Origin: Paralichthys olivaceus
Lineage: Eukaryota > Chordata > Actinopteri > Pleuronectiformes > Paralichthyidae
NCBI RefSeq assembly: GCF_024713975.1
Contig: NC_091116.1
Coordinates: 8,090,986-8,154,985 of the forward strand
Direction: 5' to 3'
Length of the DNA stretch: 64,000 nt
The notes below the pieces were generated by a model. The model saw only the letters and a program-made list of their open reading frames with translations. It made no database searches and was not told where the DNA came from. Position 1 is the stretch's first letter. Each line of letters starts with the position of its first letter. Positions 18,456-29,842 of the stretch are shown here, in pieces. Both the position numbers and the translations under genes were made by a program.

Positions 18456-19009
18456 ACAGGTTTATTGTTTCATCTCTATTTAACAGATTAGATCATTTTA
18501 ATTGTTTTATTACTATTGCTCTGTTGAATGAGTAAAGAATTGCACTAGACACGTGGCATCTATTGCATGTGTTCTACTTCATCATTGTTTTCACAATGCA
18601 TAATCATTACATTGATATATATTGGACATCATTATTGATATTCTTTTATCGCTCAGCCCTGATTTGACCTTTATTAAAATGTTAATGTCACCGTTTGAGC
18701 TCCCTGCTCCATTTAAATGTATTTTATATGAACTAAAGTGTGTTCCTAAGGAAAGCTCGTATCATTTGTTTGCTATGTTTGCTACGGTCATTAGCTAGGG
18801 ATGGAGGTAGAGGGAGCCAGTACGCTGGAGATGCCAGGAGCCCACAGACCCATCATTTGGTGACTATTGCTTGAAATATCAACACATTTATTGGTTCTTC
18901 TGTGCGTTTGACGTGTTGCTGCAGCTTTTCCATTGTTAACATGTTTGTTAATAGTGGAATCTGCTGCGACTCTTGATACATTTAAATTTCAGACGTCATA
19001 TTATACTAT

Positions 19010-19122
19010 GACTTTTTCTAGGCTGTCATGTCGTCTAAAATAAGAAGAAAAAAAAGTCATAGGTTAGTATGTCGTCTAAAATATGACAAAAAAAGGCATA
19101 GGTTAGTATGTCGTCTAACGTA
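19010..19122 (+). repeat. Short minisatellite (unit about 37 bases), copy 1
   Basis: Two to three imperfect units built from GTCATAGGTTAGTATGTCGT followed by CTAAAATATGAC and an A run. Duplicated at about 37,127-37,232 and 59,800-59,902. Confidence 0.75.
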
Positions 19123-19892
19123 TTCTTTCATGTTTGGAAGGGGAAGCTGCAACACACAGCTTCACCACCAGATGTCAGCAGAGTCTACACATTTTATCAA
19201 TAGTGTTGTATCACCCAGCCCTACCAAACCCCAAATATATATATGTATATATGTATGTATGTATGTAGCGTGACATCACGAAAAGGCCCTTCCAAATGTT
19301 TAATTAACATTTATAGGAACTTCTATTCATATATATTATGTTATATTTTTACCTACCATGTTGTTCAGTTTTTTTTTGACCTTATAAGTAGAAGGACATT
19401 TGATTTGATATAAAACTGAAAACAAAATCAGTAATCACCAAACATCCACAGTGAGTTGTAGTTGTACATTTCCCAAACACTAAGCTGTTGGATTTGATGG
19501 AGAACACAACCCTGAGTAACTGTGACTCTTATTTCCTGCAGATCTCCAGCTGTCTGCGTCACGCCGAAGGCCTCTCACAGCAGCACAAAGCGACGAGATA
19601 AACGATGATAGATCCCCAAAAGATGTGGCAAACTCTTGCTCCAAATGCACAAGATGGAAGCTTTTGTGTCCTGGGTATGTTGGTGTAAATTCTGGACAGA
19701 GGGAGGAATTCTCCAAGTCCGGGATTCCTGGATTGGGCCCTTTGATAGTTTTACTGTGCGTGTGTGGGCGATCAAGGTAACATCTCACAATAGGCCCCTT
19801 TAAAAGCGCAACTCACGATATGATGATGCTACTATTTTTTGATCCAATTTGTGGCAACCACCTATTTACTTGTTTGTAATCTTCTCACTTAA

Positions 19893-20246
19893 AGGTTCAT
19901 TGTGTAAAATTTAGGTGAAAGGGATCTATTGGCAGAAATTGAATGTCACATAATCCTCATGATGTTTTCACTAGTTCACTTCATCTAAATTATATGAATA
20001 TAGTTTTATTTACTGTTGAAAAGGCCATTAATATTTAAATACACCATATTTACATCGAGGGGCTCCTCTCTATGGAGGCTGCTTGTTTTTTACAGTAGTC
20101 CAGACTGAACAAACTAAATCCCTTTTGAGGTAACTGAAGCTGCCACAGGTTATTTTTCATGTTTTAGGAGAGGGTGAGGTGAGAGGTGTTCAGCTGCAAC
20201 ATGCAACTTCAACACTAGATATCACTAAATTCTGCACTCTGTACCT
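19893..20246 (+). mobile_element. MITE with about 22-base inverted ends, copy 1
   Basis: Left end AGGTTCATTGTGTAAAATTTAG and right end, read on the other strand, AGGTACAGAGTGCAGAATTTAG form imperfect terminal inverted repeats. The interior, with ATCTATTGGCAGAAATTGAA and CAACACTAGATATCACTAAA, matches my memory of a non-autonomous DNA element that is abundant in percomorph fish. About 354 bases and no coding capacity. I could not fix the target-site duplication. Confidence 0.7.
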
Positions 20247-20249
20247 TAT

Positions 20250-21640
20250 ATAATTTAAAAAGTGGTAACTGTGACATCTCTATTATGAATAAAAGTAAAG
20301 TGAAAGTTCTTCACCTCATGACTGCTACTAAATATAAGTAATCAATCAGTGTGGTATTCTTAAAACACGTTTGATGTTTCATGTCATTGTACTAGTTAAT
20401 GTCTTGAGTGTTAATTTGAAGACAACATGGCAAACAGGAAGTGATTCACTTTCTGTGAAGTCACAAAACAAACCGCAGGAAGCTGAAGGTGTGAACAGTT
20501 GTTGATATGTGAGAATGAGTAGAGATGTGAATGAAATCAGACATAATGTTAGTGTTGAAGGTCACCAAGTAAATTGACTCAACTGCTGCAGTACTTGTCA
20601 TCGAAATTGATGTTTATTGCATTTGTTTTTCATTTTCTTACAGCGAGAGACATTTGACACGAGGCTCAGAAGCAGAGTCGATGCTACAGAGAAACAAGAG
20701 GTCACACTGGAGTACAACTTGCAACTCCCAACATGACTTTTGTACTGCACCAGGCTCATCACACAGCTTTAGTTAGTCCATTAACATCATATAGAGTTAA
20801 TATACAGTGAAGTTAAAGATAAGATAAAGTTCAAATAAAGTCACTTTTCAGGTAAAGTAAAAAAAGGAATATGAACATAACAATATGGAAGGACTGCGAC
20901 ATGTCAGCTTGTTCCAGTTGTTGGTTATTACTGGTATAGATCTGTTCCAGAGTGGAGGTTCTTCTGTCACAAACTATCTCTGACAAGTGTTTGAATGAAA
21001 AGACAATGAAAATAACAGACGACTTCAAATGATTCCGATGAATTCAGATCATGTGGGACATTAATGAGGGACATCAAAGTTTCGGTCTGTTTATTTCATG
21101 TAGTTAGTGTGGACATCACGATCTGTCGCAGGGCTGACGTGGAGGGTCACGCAACCTTCAGCACTCTCACCTTTTGAGCCATGGGTACACCTGCTGCGCA
21201 TGTTGCACCATGAGGGAGGCAGGAGTGCCGGGGGGGGGACCAACGCGCCTTTGGAAGACCATGCAAATGTACACGTGGAGATTCCTGGGCTGGATTCAAG
21301 CCCATGACATGAGACTGTGCAGCACCCTGAGACAACTGTTTGTTGTGATACTGTGCTATATAAAGACAATAATGTTATTCCTCTGAGTCCAAATAGACTG
21401 TGTCCACATGAAGCCACTTTGTTTGTGTGTGGCCATGAATTGCATGAGGTAGCAATTTGTTTGGATCAAGTATTTTAGAGCAAAAGAGAAGCGGCTCGAG
21501 TTAAAGTGTTGAAATGTGATTCTAATTGTGTGAAGCTTCAAAATAAAAGCTCCTAATTCAGCACGTGTGAAGTGAAGGAAGTCTGTGTTGACTCACTCAC
21601 CTCTCACGTGTCCTTTGATGTGTGTGATCTGTGCTGAGTT
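20250..21640. other. Unassigned sequence, partly unique to copy 1
   Basis: 20,250-20,612 is shared with copies 2 and 3. 20,613-21,640 is the first part of a segment of about 1.35 kb present only in copy 1. Reading frames here are short and overlapping with no recognisable family. No gene is supported. Confidence 0.5.
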
Positions 21641-21797
21641 TATACAGGTGTTGAGCAGGTGTGTGGAATGAGCAGGAGGCGGGGCCAAGCAAGGCTGATT
21701 GGTGGAGGCGAATGGAAGAGGTGGAGTACAGAAGGTGTCAGTTCCTCCAGCGCTGGCGTCAGCGTTGGTCGTGACACTCATGTGTCGGGACCAGAAG
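21640..21797 (+). promoter_or_regulatory. GC-box/CCAAT promoter-like segment and first-exon-like block, copy 1 only
   Basis: GGCGGGGCC (21,678-21,686) lies a few bases before an inverted CCAAT box, ATTGG (21,698-21,702). About 95 bases on, GGGACCAGAAG ends at 21,797 before the donor GTAGGT. The spacing fits a TATA-less promoter with a short first exon. It lies immediately upstream of the exon array and falls inside the part missing from copies 2 and 3. Activity is inferred. Confidence 0.4.
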
Positions 21798-22319
21798 GTA
21801 GGTTTCAGTGTGGAGGCTGCTGGGACTCAGCATGGCATTTTAACATTGTGTCGTTTGTTGTTGTTGTTGATGATAATAAATCCCATGGTCCTGCTGTTTT
21901 AAAGGCTTTCTGATCGTGATCTCTATCAGTAGCTGTTTATGTGTCCGCTCACGTTTGTTGGGTGTTTGTTGTGTTGGTGAATGGCAGCAACTTTGTAGGT
22001 GGTGTAATCGTCACTCTTTTGGTTTGGTGGGTGTTGCACTCCACGTTTGTGTTGGTCACCTGTGTGAGTGTTGCGTGAAGGTAGCTTGAGTAACACCAGT
22101 TGTTTGATTTGTCCACCTCGTGGTGGCAGCCATTTTGTGTGAAGTGACATTCACTTGTGGTACAACTTGTGTGTCTGCTGCTCACTTTGAATCCAGCAGC
22201 AGTAATTAGTTGGCAAATGCATTGTAATGAATACACTGATTGTAGTTGTTAGTTAGTGAAATGTGATGTAAGTGTTGAATCAGTGTTTTAAGGGTGGGGG
22301 TGTTTCCTGTAGTGTCCCT

Positions 22320-22432
22320 GTTTGTCTCTCGTCTCTCCTCTAGCTCCACTGTGATTAACTGATCAGTCATCAATGAGGTGCATCTGGACGGTGGACTGAG
22401 GTTCTTGGAAACTCCTGTGTTAGCATCAGAAG
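22320..22432 (+). other. Second first-exon-like block with a similar donor, copy 1
   Basis: Ends TTAGCATCAGAAG before GTAGGTTTCCAGTGTGGAGA. The sequence around the donor is related to that at 21,791-21,825, so the two donor blocks look like old duplicates. Equivalents lie at about 39,095-39,206 and 61,770-61,878. No coding frame is evident. Confidence 0.35.
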
Positions 22433-22639
22433 GTAGGTTTCCAGTGTGGAGACTGCTGGGCCTCATACATTGTATTGTTCTCATCATGATTTGTATCAAT
22501 GGTGTGATTTTACATGTTGTTTGCCTCATAGGGCCACATAATGAGTCCAGTTATCACAAGCACATAATAATTGTTAAATGTTGTGTATGGGGGATATGGC
22601 AGCTGTCAATAAATCTAAAAATGAGGCTGTTTTTAAAAG

Positions 22640-23846
22640 AAAAAAAAGCAGTGTCTGCATTGTTCTTTACAAAGTCAAACATTTATTGTATGAAGGGAAA
22701 AATGCTTGAAGATGTGTCTTGTCTGTGAATCACTGAACTTGTATTTAGTTGTACAAGCAGTGTGTTTGAGAACTGCCTCACATGTGTGTTGCATGGAGTC
22801 GACCAAGTTGTGTCACCTGTGTACAGGTATTGTAGTCCAGGATGATCGGAGTGGCCACTCCATTATGTTAGTGTTGCTGGATGTTGAAGATGCTGCGTGC
22901 TTACTTGTGTGTTTGGGGTGGTTGTCTAGTTGAAAGACACATTTGAAGGGTGTCTCCTCTTTGGCATAAGGCAACATGATGTCTTGAAGTATTGTGCTTG
23001 TGCTACCATGCTTCAACAATGGGACTTTGCTTAGGTGTCATTTAGGTTATTGTCTGATTCATCTAAATGGTAGTGTTCTGTTGTCTCCCTTGTCTTTGTG
23101 GTTTTGGTTGCTATTTTAAAGGATTTGAGATGATTGAAGTTGAGCGGTTTGTACTTTTCTTGTTGTCTTGATACTTTTGAATCAAAGTATGCTGTTGTTG
23201 TGAACAATGACCCATGTTCCAGTGATTTTCAGACAAATGCACTAGAACCAGCATGTAGAACATTTGCTGCCTTGGTCCTTAAATGAGGGCCACCTGTTTG
23301 ACTTGAGTAATAGAACTCCACACTGCTGTTATTTTGAACACAACCTTTTCAATTACATAGCATCAACAGCATGTGTACTATATCTACTCATAAAGTATTT
23401 GCCTACTAAAAATAGTGATTGATGTGGTTAGTGATGTTGGACTGCTATTTTATATATATATATATTGTTTTTAATATAAACACAATGACTGTTGTTTAAG
23501 GTGGTGAACTTGTGTTAGGGTTGTGTCTTGTCATGCCTCTGTCACAATAGAAAGGTGATTGTCCAGCCAGGAAAATGCCCAGGTGAGTATGTTTCTATTT
23601 TCTATCTTCTATCACCAGTATATTTGTATTTACCATGTGTGTGTCCCTCCAGTAGTAGTTGTACAGTTCAGTGTTTGTTCATTAAATCAAAAGAGACTTT
23701 ATAATGTGTGTTTGTAATCCATGTCATGTGTTACAGGTTTGCTGAAGCACCTGGATTGTGTCACTGCTGGATTTGTGAGAAGATTTGAACAGTTATTGTT
23801 TCAATGTAGTTGATCTATTGCTGCTTGTTCCATGTGAGAAGTAGAG
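22640..23846 (+). repeat. Monomer 1.0: first array unit of copy 1, atypical
   Basis: Lacks the left Tc1 end and begins at an A-rich tract. It keeps the right Tc1 end (to 23,343) plus about 155 bases of flank not seen in later monomers, then E1 and E5 only. E5 is followed by GTGAGA. Confidence 0.75.
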
Positions 23847-25450
23847 TTGTTCAAAATAATAGCAGTGTTAATAAAAAAAAAATAATAATGAAAAAAAAAA
23901 AAGATAGTGTCTGCATTGTTGTTTACAAAGTCAAACATTTATTGTATGAAGGGAAAAATGCTAGAAGATGTGTCTTGTCTGTGAATCACTGAAATTGTAT
24001 TTAGTTGTATTAGCAATTGTTTGAGAACTGCTTCACATGTGTGTTGCATGGAGTCGACCAAGTTGTGTCACCTGTGTACACGTGTTGTAGTCCAGGATGA
24101 TCGGAGTGGCCACTCCATTATGTTAGTGTTGTTGGATGTTGAAGATGCTGTGTGCTTACTTGTGTGTTTGGGGTGGTTGTCTAGTTGAAAGACACATTTG
24201 AAGGGTGTCTCCTCTTTGGCATAAGTCACCACGATGTCTTGAAGTATTGTGCTTGTGCTACCATGCTTCAACAATGGGACTTTGCTTAGGTGTCATTTAG
24301 GTTATTGTCTGATTCATCTGAATGGTAGTGTTCTGTTGTCTTCCACGTCTTTGTGGTTTTGGTTGCTATTTTAAAGGATTTGAGATGATTGTAGTTGAGC
24401 GGTTAGTACTTTTCTGGTTGTCTTGATACTTTTGAATCAAAGTATGCTGTTGTGTACAATGACCCATGTTCCAGTGATTTTCAGACAAATGCACTAGAAC
24501 TAACATGTAGAACATTTGCTGCCTTGGTCCTTAAATGAGGGCCAGCTGTTTGACTTGAGTAATAGAACTCCACACTGCTGTTATTTTGAACACAATGACT
24601 GTTGTTGAAAGTGGTGAAATTGTGTTAGGGTTCTGTCTTGTCATGCCTCTGTCACAATAGAGAGGTGATTGTTCAGCCAGGAAAAGTCCCAGGTGAGTGT
24701 TTCTATTCTTCTCAAAAATCTATTGGGTGAACCTGCATGGTTTTCTAATTTGTAATTTAGTTTTGTGTAAGTCCAGTTTTTGTATGAATGCCACACAGTG
24801 TTTGCTAAATGATACCCCTGATGTTTTCTCTGTCTGTCATACAGGGCCGATGAGGACAGCGGCTCACTCGTTATGTGGAGCGATGTTGTTTGAGGTAAGT
24901 AATGTATTAAGAGCAAATAGTCTGAATAATCTGTACACACTGACGTTGTTTATAGTTGTAAAAAAATAAAGACGACCACTTCTGTCCCCTTTTAGACATT
25001 GTACTGAAAGTCCTTGGTGGTGGGAGGGAACCACATGGAAAGTGGTGAGTGTGATCTAAAATAGATTATCAGCTTTTAAAGATTGTTGTTTAGCAGCAAG
25101 TAGGTATGTGTTCCTCCAGGTAAGCCATAAGTCCTGGTTACTGTATGTCCTTCATGTGTTTCAGGTGTTATTGTGTCTACCAGGTTGTACTTCATGTGGA
25201 CCTAAGAAACCTCTAAGCTGTTCCACCAGTGTTATTGAGGATCAACAGTGGTAAGTGGTTGTACAGTTCAGTGTTTGTTCATTAAATCAAAAGAGACTTT
25301 ATATTAATGTGTGTTTGTAAACCATGTCATGTGTTACAGGTTTGTTGAAGCACCTGGATTGTGTCACTGCTGGATTTGTGAGTACATTTGAACAGTTATT
25401 GGTTTGAATGTAGTTGATCTATTGCTGCTTGTTCCATGTGAGATGTAGAG
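23847..25450 (+). repeat. Monomer 1.1: full length, E1-E5
   Basis: Tc1 relic of 751 bases (to about 24,595) followed by all five blocks. E2 is 24,845-24,894, E3 24,996-25,044, E4 25,165-25,250 and E5 25,340-25,377. Confidence 0.8.
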
Positions 25451-27062
25451 TTGTGTTCAAAATAATAGCAGTGTGTTTTAAACAATAAAATAAAATAAAA
25501 GATAGCAGTGTCTGCATTGTTCTTTACAAAGTCAAACATTTATTGTATGAAGTGAAAAATGCTAGAAGATGTGTCTTGTCTGTGAATCACTGAACTTGTA
25601 TTTAGTTGTACAAGCAGTGTGTTTGAGAACTGCTTCACATGTGTGTTGCATGGAGTCGACCAAGTTGTGTCAGCTGTGTACAGGTATTGTAGTCCAGGAT
25701 GATCGGAGTGGCCACTCCATTATGTTAGTGTTGTTGGATGTTGAAGATGCTGCGTGCTTACTTGTGTGTTTGGGGTGGTTGTCTTGTTGAAAGACACATT
25801 TGAAGGGTGTCTCCTCTTTGGCATAAGTCAACATGATGTCTTGAAGTATTGTGCTTGTGCTACCATGCTTCAACAATGGGACTTTGCAGAGGTGTCATTT
25901 AGGTTATTGTCTGATTCATCTGAATGGTAGTGTTCTGTTGTCTCCCACGTCTTTGTGGTTTTGGTTGTTATTTTAAAGGATTTGAGATGATTGTAGTTGA
26001 GCGGTTTGTACTTTTCTAGTTGTCTTGATACTTTTGAATCAAAGTATGCGGTTGTTGTGAACAATGACCCATGTTCCAGTGATTTTCAGACAAATGCACT
26101 AGAACTAGCATGTAGAACATTTGCTGCCTTGGTCCTTAAATGACGGCCAGCTGTTTGACTTGAGTAATAGAACTCCACACTGCTGTTATTTTGAACACAA
26201 TGACTGTTGTTGAAAGTGGTGAAATTGTGTTAGGGTTGTGTCTTGTCATGCCTCTGTCACAATAGAAAGGTGATTGTTCAGCCACGAAAAGTCCCAGGTG
26301 AGTATGTTTCTATTCTTTTCTCTTCTCAAAAATCTATTGGGTGAACCTGCATAGTTTTCTAAATAGTAATTTACTTTTATGTAAGTCTAGTTTTTGTATG
26401 AATGCCACACAGTGTTTGCTAAATGAGACCCCTGATGTTTTCTCTGTCTGTCATACAGGGCCGATGAGGACAGCGGCTCACTCGTTAGGTGGAGCGATGT
26501 TGTTTGAGGTAAGTAATGTATTAAGAGCAAATAGTCTGAATAATCTGTACACACTGACGTTGTTAAAGTTGTAAAAAAATAAAGACGACCACTTCTGTCC
26601 CCTTCCAGACATTGTACTGAAAGTCCTTGGTGGTGGGAGGGAACCACATGGAAAATGGTGAGTTTGATCTAAAATAGATTATCAGCTTTTAAAGATTGTT
26701 GTTTAGCAGCAAGTAGGTATGTGTTCCTCCAGGTGAGCCATAAGTCCTGGTTACTGTATGTCCTTCATGTGTTTCAGGTGTTATTGTGTCTACCAGGTTG
26801 TACTTCATGTGGACCTAAGAAACCTCTAAGCTGTTCCACCAGTGTTACTGAGGATCAACAGTGGTAAGTGGTTGTACAGTTCAGTGTTTGTTCATTAAAT
26901 CAAAAGAGACTTTATATGAATGTGTGTTTGTAAACCATGTTATGTGTTACAGGTTTGTTGAAGCACCTGGATTGTGTCACTGCTGGATTTGTGAGTAGAT
27001 TTGAACAGTTATTGTTTGAATGTATTTGATCTATTGCTGCTTGTTCCATGTGAGATGTAGAG
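25451..27062 (+). repeat. Monomer 1.2: full length, E1-E5
   Basis: Medium Tc1 relic (to 26,200), then all five blocks. Confidence 0.8.
26201..26990 (+). other. Representative exon-like blocks E1-E5 of one full-length monomer
   Basis: In this monomer the blocks are E1 up to 26,297 (donor GTGAGT; its 5' edge is uncertain, either at a TTTCAG inside the Tc1 relic or at CACAATAG near 26,265), E2 26,459-26,508 (50 bases), E3 26,609-26,657 (49), E4 26,778-26,863 (86) and E5 26,953-26,990 (38). Introns are 90-161 bases. Joining E3-E4-E5 leaves a 44-codon frame from an ATG at the E3 end, but that ATG is GTG in the monomer at 23,847. Another frame is open across E3 and most of E4. Neither is persuasive as a protein. 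Confidence 0.5.
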
Positions 27063-28138
27063 TTGTGTTCAGAATAATAGCAGTGTGTTCATAAAAAAAT
27101 TAAATGAAAAAAAAAAAAAAAAAAGATAGTGTCTGCATTGTTCTTTACAAAGTCAAACATTTATTGTAAGAAGTGAAAAATGCTAGAAGATGTGTCTTGT
27201 CTGTGAATCACTGAACTTGTATTTAGTTGTACAAGCAGTGTGTTTGAGAACTGCTTCACATGTGTGTTGCATGGAGTTGACCAAGTTGTGTCACCTGTGT
27301 ACAGGTATTGTAGTCCAGGATGATCGGAGTGGCCACTCCATTATGTTAGTGGTGTTGGATGTTGAAGATGCTGCGTGCTTCTATGTCTTTGTGGTTTTGG
27401 TTGCTATTTTAAAGGATTTGAGATGATTGTAGTTGAGCGGTTTGTACTTTTCTGGTTGTCTTGATACTTTTGAATCAAAGTATGCTGTTGTTGTGAACAA
27501 TGACCCATGTTCCAGTGATTTTCAGACAAATGCACTAGAACTAGCATGTAGAACATTTGCTGCCTTGGTCCTTAAATGACGGCCACCTGTTTGACTTGAG
27601 TAATAGAACTCCACACTGCTGTTATTTTGAACACAATGACTGTTGTTGAAAGTGGTGAAATTGTGTTAGGGTTGTGTCTTGTCATGCCTCTGTCACAATA
27701 GAAAGGTGATTGTTCAGCCAGGAAAAGTCCCAGGTGAGTATGTTTCTATTCTTTTCTCTTCTCAAAAATCTATTGGGTAAACTTGCTGCACTTGCTATCT
27801 AGGTGTGTGTCCCTCCATGTGAGCCATAACTCCATTTCCTTCATGTGTTTCAGGTGTTATTGTGTCTACCAGGTTGTACTTCATGTGGACCTAAGAAACC
27901 TCTAAGCTGTTCCACCAGTGTTACTGAGGATCAACAGTGGTAAGTGGTTGTACAGTTCAGTGTTTGTTCATTAAATCAAAAGAGACTTTATATGAATGTG
28001 TGTTTGTAAACCATGTCATGTGTTACAGGTTTGTTGAAGCACCTGGATTGTGTCACTGCTGGATTTGTGAGTAGATTTGAACAGTTATTGTTTGAATGTA
28101 GTTGATCTATTGCTGCTTGTTCCATGTGAGATGTAGAG
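27063..28138 (+). repeat. Monomer 1.3: shortened, E1, E4, E5
   Basis: Tc1 relic shortened to about 575 bases, and E2 and E3 removed. The left end has the GTTCAGAATAAT variant and an A run of 18. Confidence 0.8.
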
Positions 28139-28994
28139 TTGTGTTCAAAATAATAGCAGTGTTAATAAATAAAAAATTAATAATAAATAAAAGATAGTTT
28201 CTGCATTGTTGTTTACAAAGTCAAACATTTATTGTAAGAAGTGAAAAATGCTAGAAGATGTGTCTTGTCTGTGAATCACTGAACTTGTATTTAGTTGTAC
28301 AAGCAGTGTGTTTGAGAACTGCTTCACATGTGTGTTGCATGGACTCAACCAAGTTGTGTCACCTGTGTACAGGTATTGTAGTCCAGGATGATCGGAGTGG
28401 CCACTCCATTATGTTAGTGTTGCTGGATGTAGAAGATGCTGTGTGCTTACTTGTGTGTTTGGGGTGGTTGTCTTGTTGAAAGACACATTTGAAGGGTGTC
28501 TCCTCTTTGGCATAAGTCAACACGATGTCTTGAAGTATTGTGCTTGTGCCACCATGCTTCACCGTGTTCTGTGGTTTGAACAGTGTTGCCTTCATCACTC
28601 CACAAAATGTTGTGGTATTTTCCTTTAAGGAAAATTGTAACCTCTTCAGCACATGTTAATTTTTCAACAATGGGACTTTGCATAGGTGTCATTTTGGTTA
28701 TTGTTTGATTCATCTGAATGGTAGTGTTCTGTTGTCTCCCATGTGTTTGTGGTTTTGGTTGCTATTTTAAAGGATTTGAGATGATTGTAGTTGAACAGTT
28801 TGTACTTTTCTGGTTGTCTTGATACTTTTGAATCAAAGTATGCTGTTGTTGTGAACAATGACCCATGTTCCAGTGATTTTCAGACAAATGCACTAGAACT
28901 AGCATGTAGAACATTTGCTGCCTTGGTCCTTAAATGAGGGCCACCTGTTTGACTTGAGTAATAGAACTCCACACTGCTGTTATTTTGAACACAA
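28139..28994 (-). mobile_element. Tc1-like DNA transposon relic, longest version
   Basis: Inverted ends: TTGTGTTCAAAATAATAGCA on the left and its near-complement TGCTGTTATTTTGAACACAA on the right. On the minus strand, transposase relics are readable: an ILWSDE-like catalytic stretch, then FQQDNHPKHTSKH and MEWP, the well-known Tc1 core around the second catalytic Asp. Intact Tc1 elements are about 1.6 kb with about 340 codons. This is 856 bases with stops and frame changes, and the last catalytic region is missing, so it cannot make transposase. Equivalent relics occupy the left part of every monomer. Confidence 0.85.
28359..28652 (-). pseudogene. Tc1 transposase fragment (97 codons)
   Basis: Longest surviving piece of the transposase, with KHGG, the QQDNHPKHTSKH core and MEWP. 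The canonical continuation SPDLNPIE is absent, replaced by RSSWTT and a stop soon after. Sister frames of 97 codons occur at 42,273, 47,559, 50,341 and 52,053, and shorter ones of 68-69 codons at 22,813, 24,068, 25,670, 39,596 and 62,268. Confidence 0.8.
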
Positions 28995-29842
28995 TGACTG
29001 TTGTTGAAAGTGGTGAAATTGTGTTAGGGTTCTGTCTTGTCATGCCTCTGTCACAATAGAAAGGTGAATGTCCAGCCAGGAAAAGTCCCAGGTGAGTATG
29101 TTTCTATTCTTTTCTCTTCTCAAAAATCTATTGGGTGCACCTGCATGGTTTTCTAAATAGTAATTTAGTTTTGTGTAAGTCTAGTTTTTGTATGAATGCC
29201 ACACAGTGATGCTAAATGAGACCCTTGATTGTTTTGTCTGTCATACAGGGCCGATGAGGACAGCGGCTCACTCGTTAGGTGGAGCGATGTTGTTTGAGGT
29301 AAGTAATGTATTAAGAGCAAATAGTCTGAATAATCTGTACACACTGACGTTGTTAAAAATAAAGACGACCACTTCTGTCCCCTTCCAGACATTGTACTGA
29401 AAGTCCTTGGTGGTGGGAGGGAACCACATGGAAAATGGTGAGTTTGATCTAAAATAGATTATCAGCTTTTAAAGATTGTTGTTTAGCAGCAAGTAGGTAT
29501 GTGTTCCTCCAGGTGAGCCATAAGTCCTGGTTACTGTATGTCCTTCATGTGTTTCAGGTGTTATTGTGTCTACCAGGTTGTACTTCATGTGGACCTAAGA
29601 AACCTCTAAGCTGTTCCACCAGTGTTACTGAGGATCAACAGTGGTAAGTGGTTGTACAGTTCAGTGTTTGTTCATTAAATCAAAAGAGACTTTATATGAA
29701 TGTGTGTTTGTAAACCATGTCATGTGTTACAGGTTTGTTGAAGCACCTGGATTGTGTCACTGCTGGATTTGTGAGTAGATTTGAACAGTTATTGTTTGAA
29801 TGTAGTTGATCTATTGCAGCTTGTTCCATGTGAGATGTAGAG

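Larger units (their letters stand above)
28139..29842 (+). repeat. Monomer 1.4: full length with the longest Tc1 relic
   Basis: Tc1 relic of 856 bases (to 28,994), then E1-E5. Confidence 0.8.

Noticed and set aside
19480-19788. 102-codon minus-strand frame preserved in all three copies
   Set aside because: Preservation follows from recent duplication. No family resemblance, no splice or promoter context, and overlapping frames are equally open.
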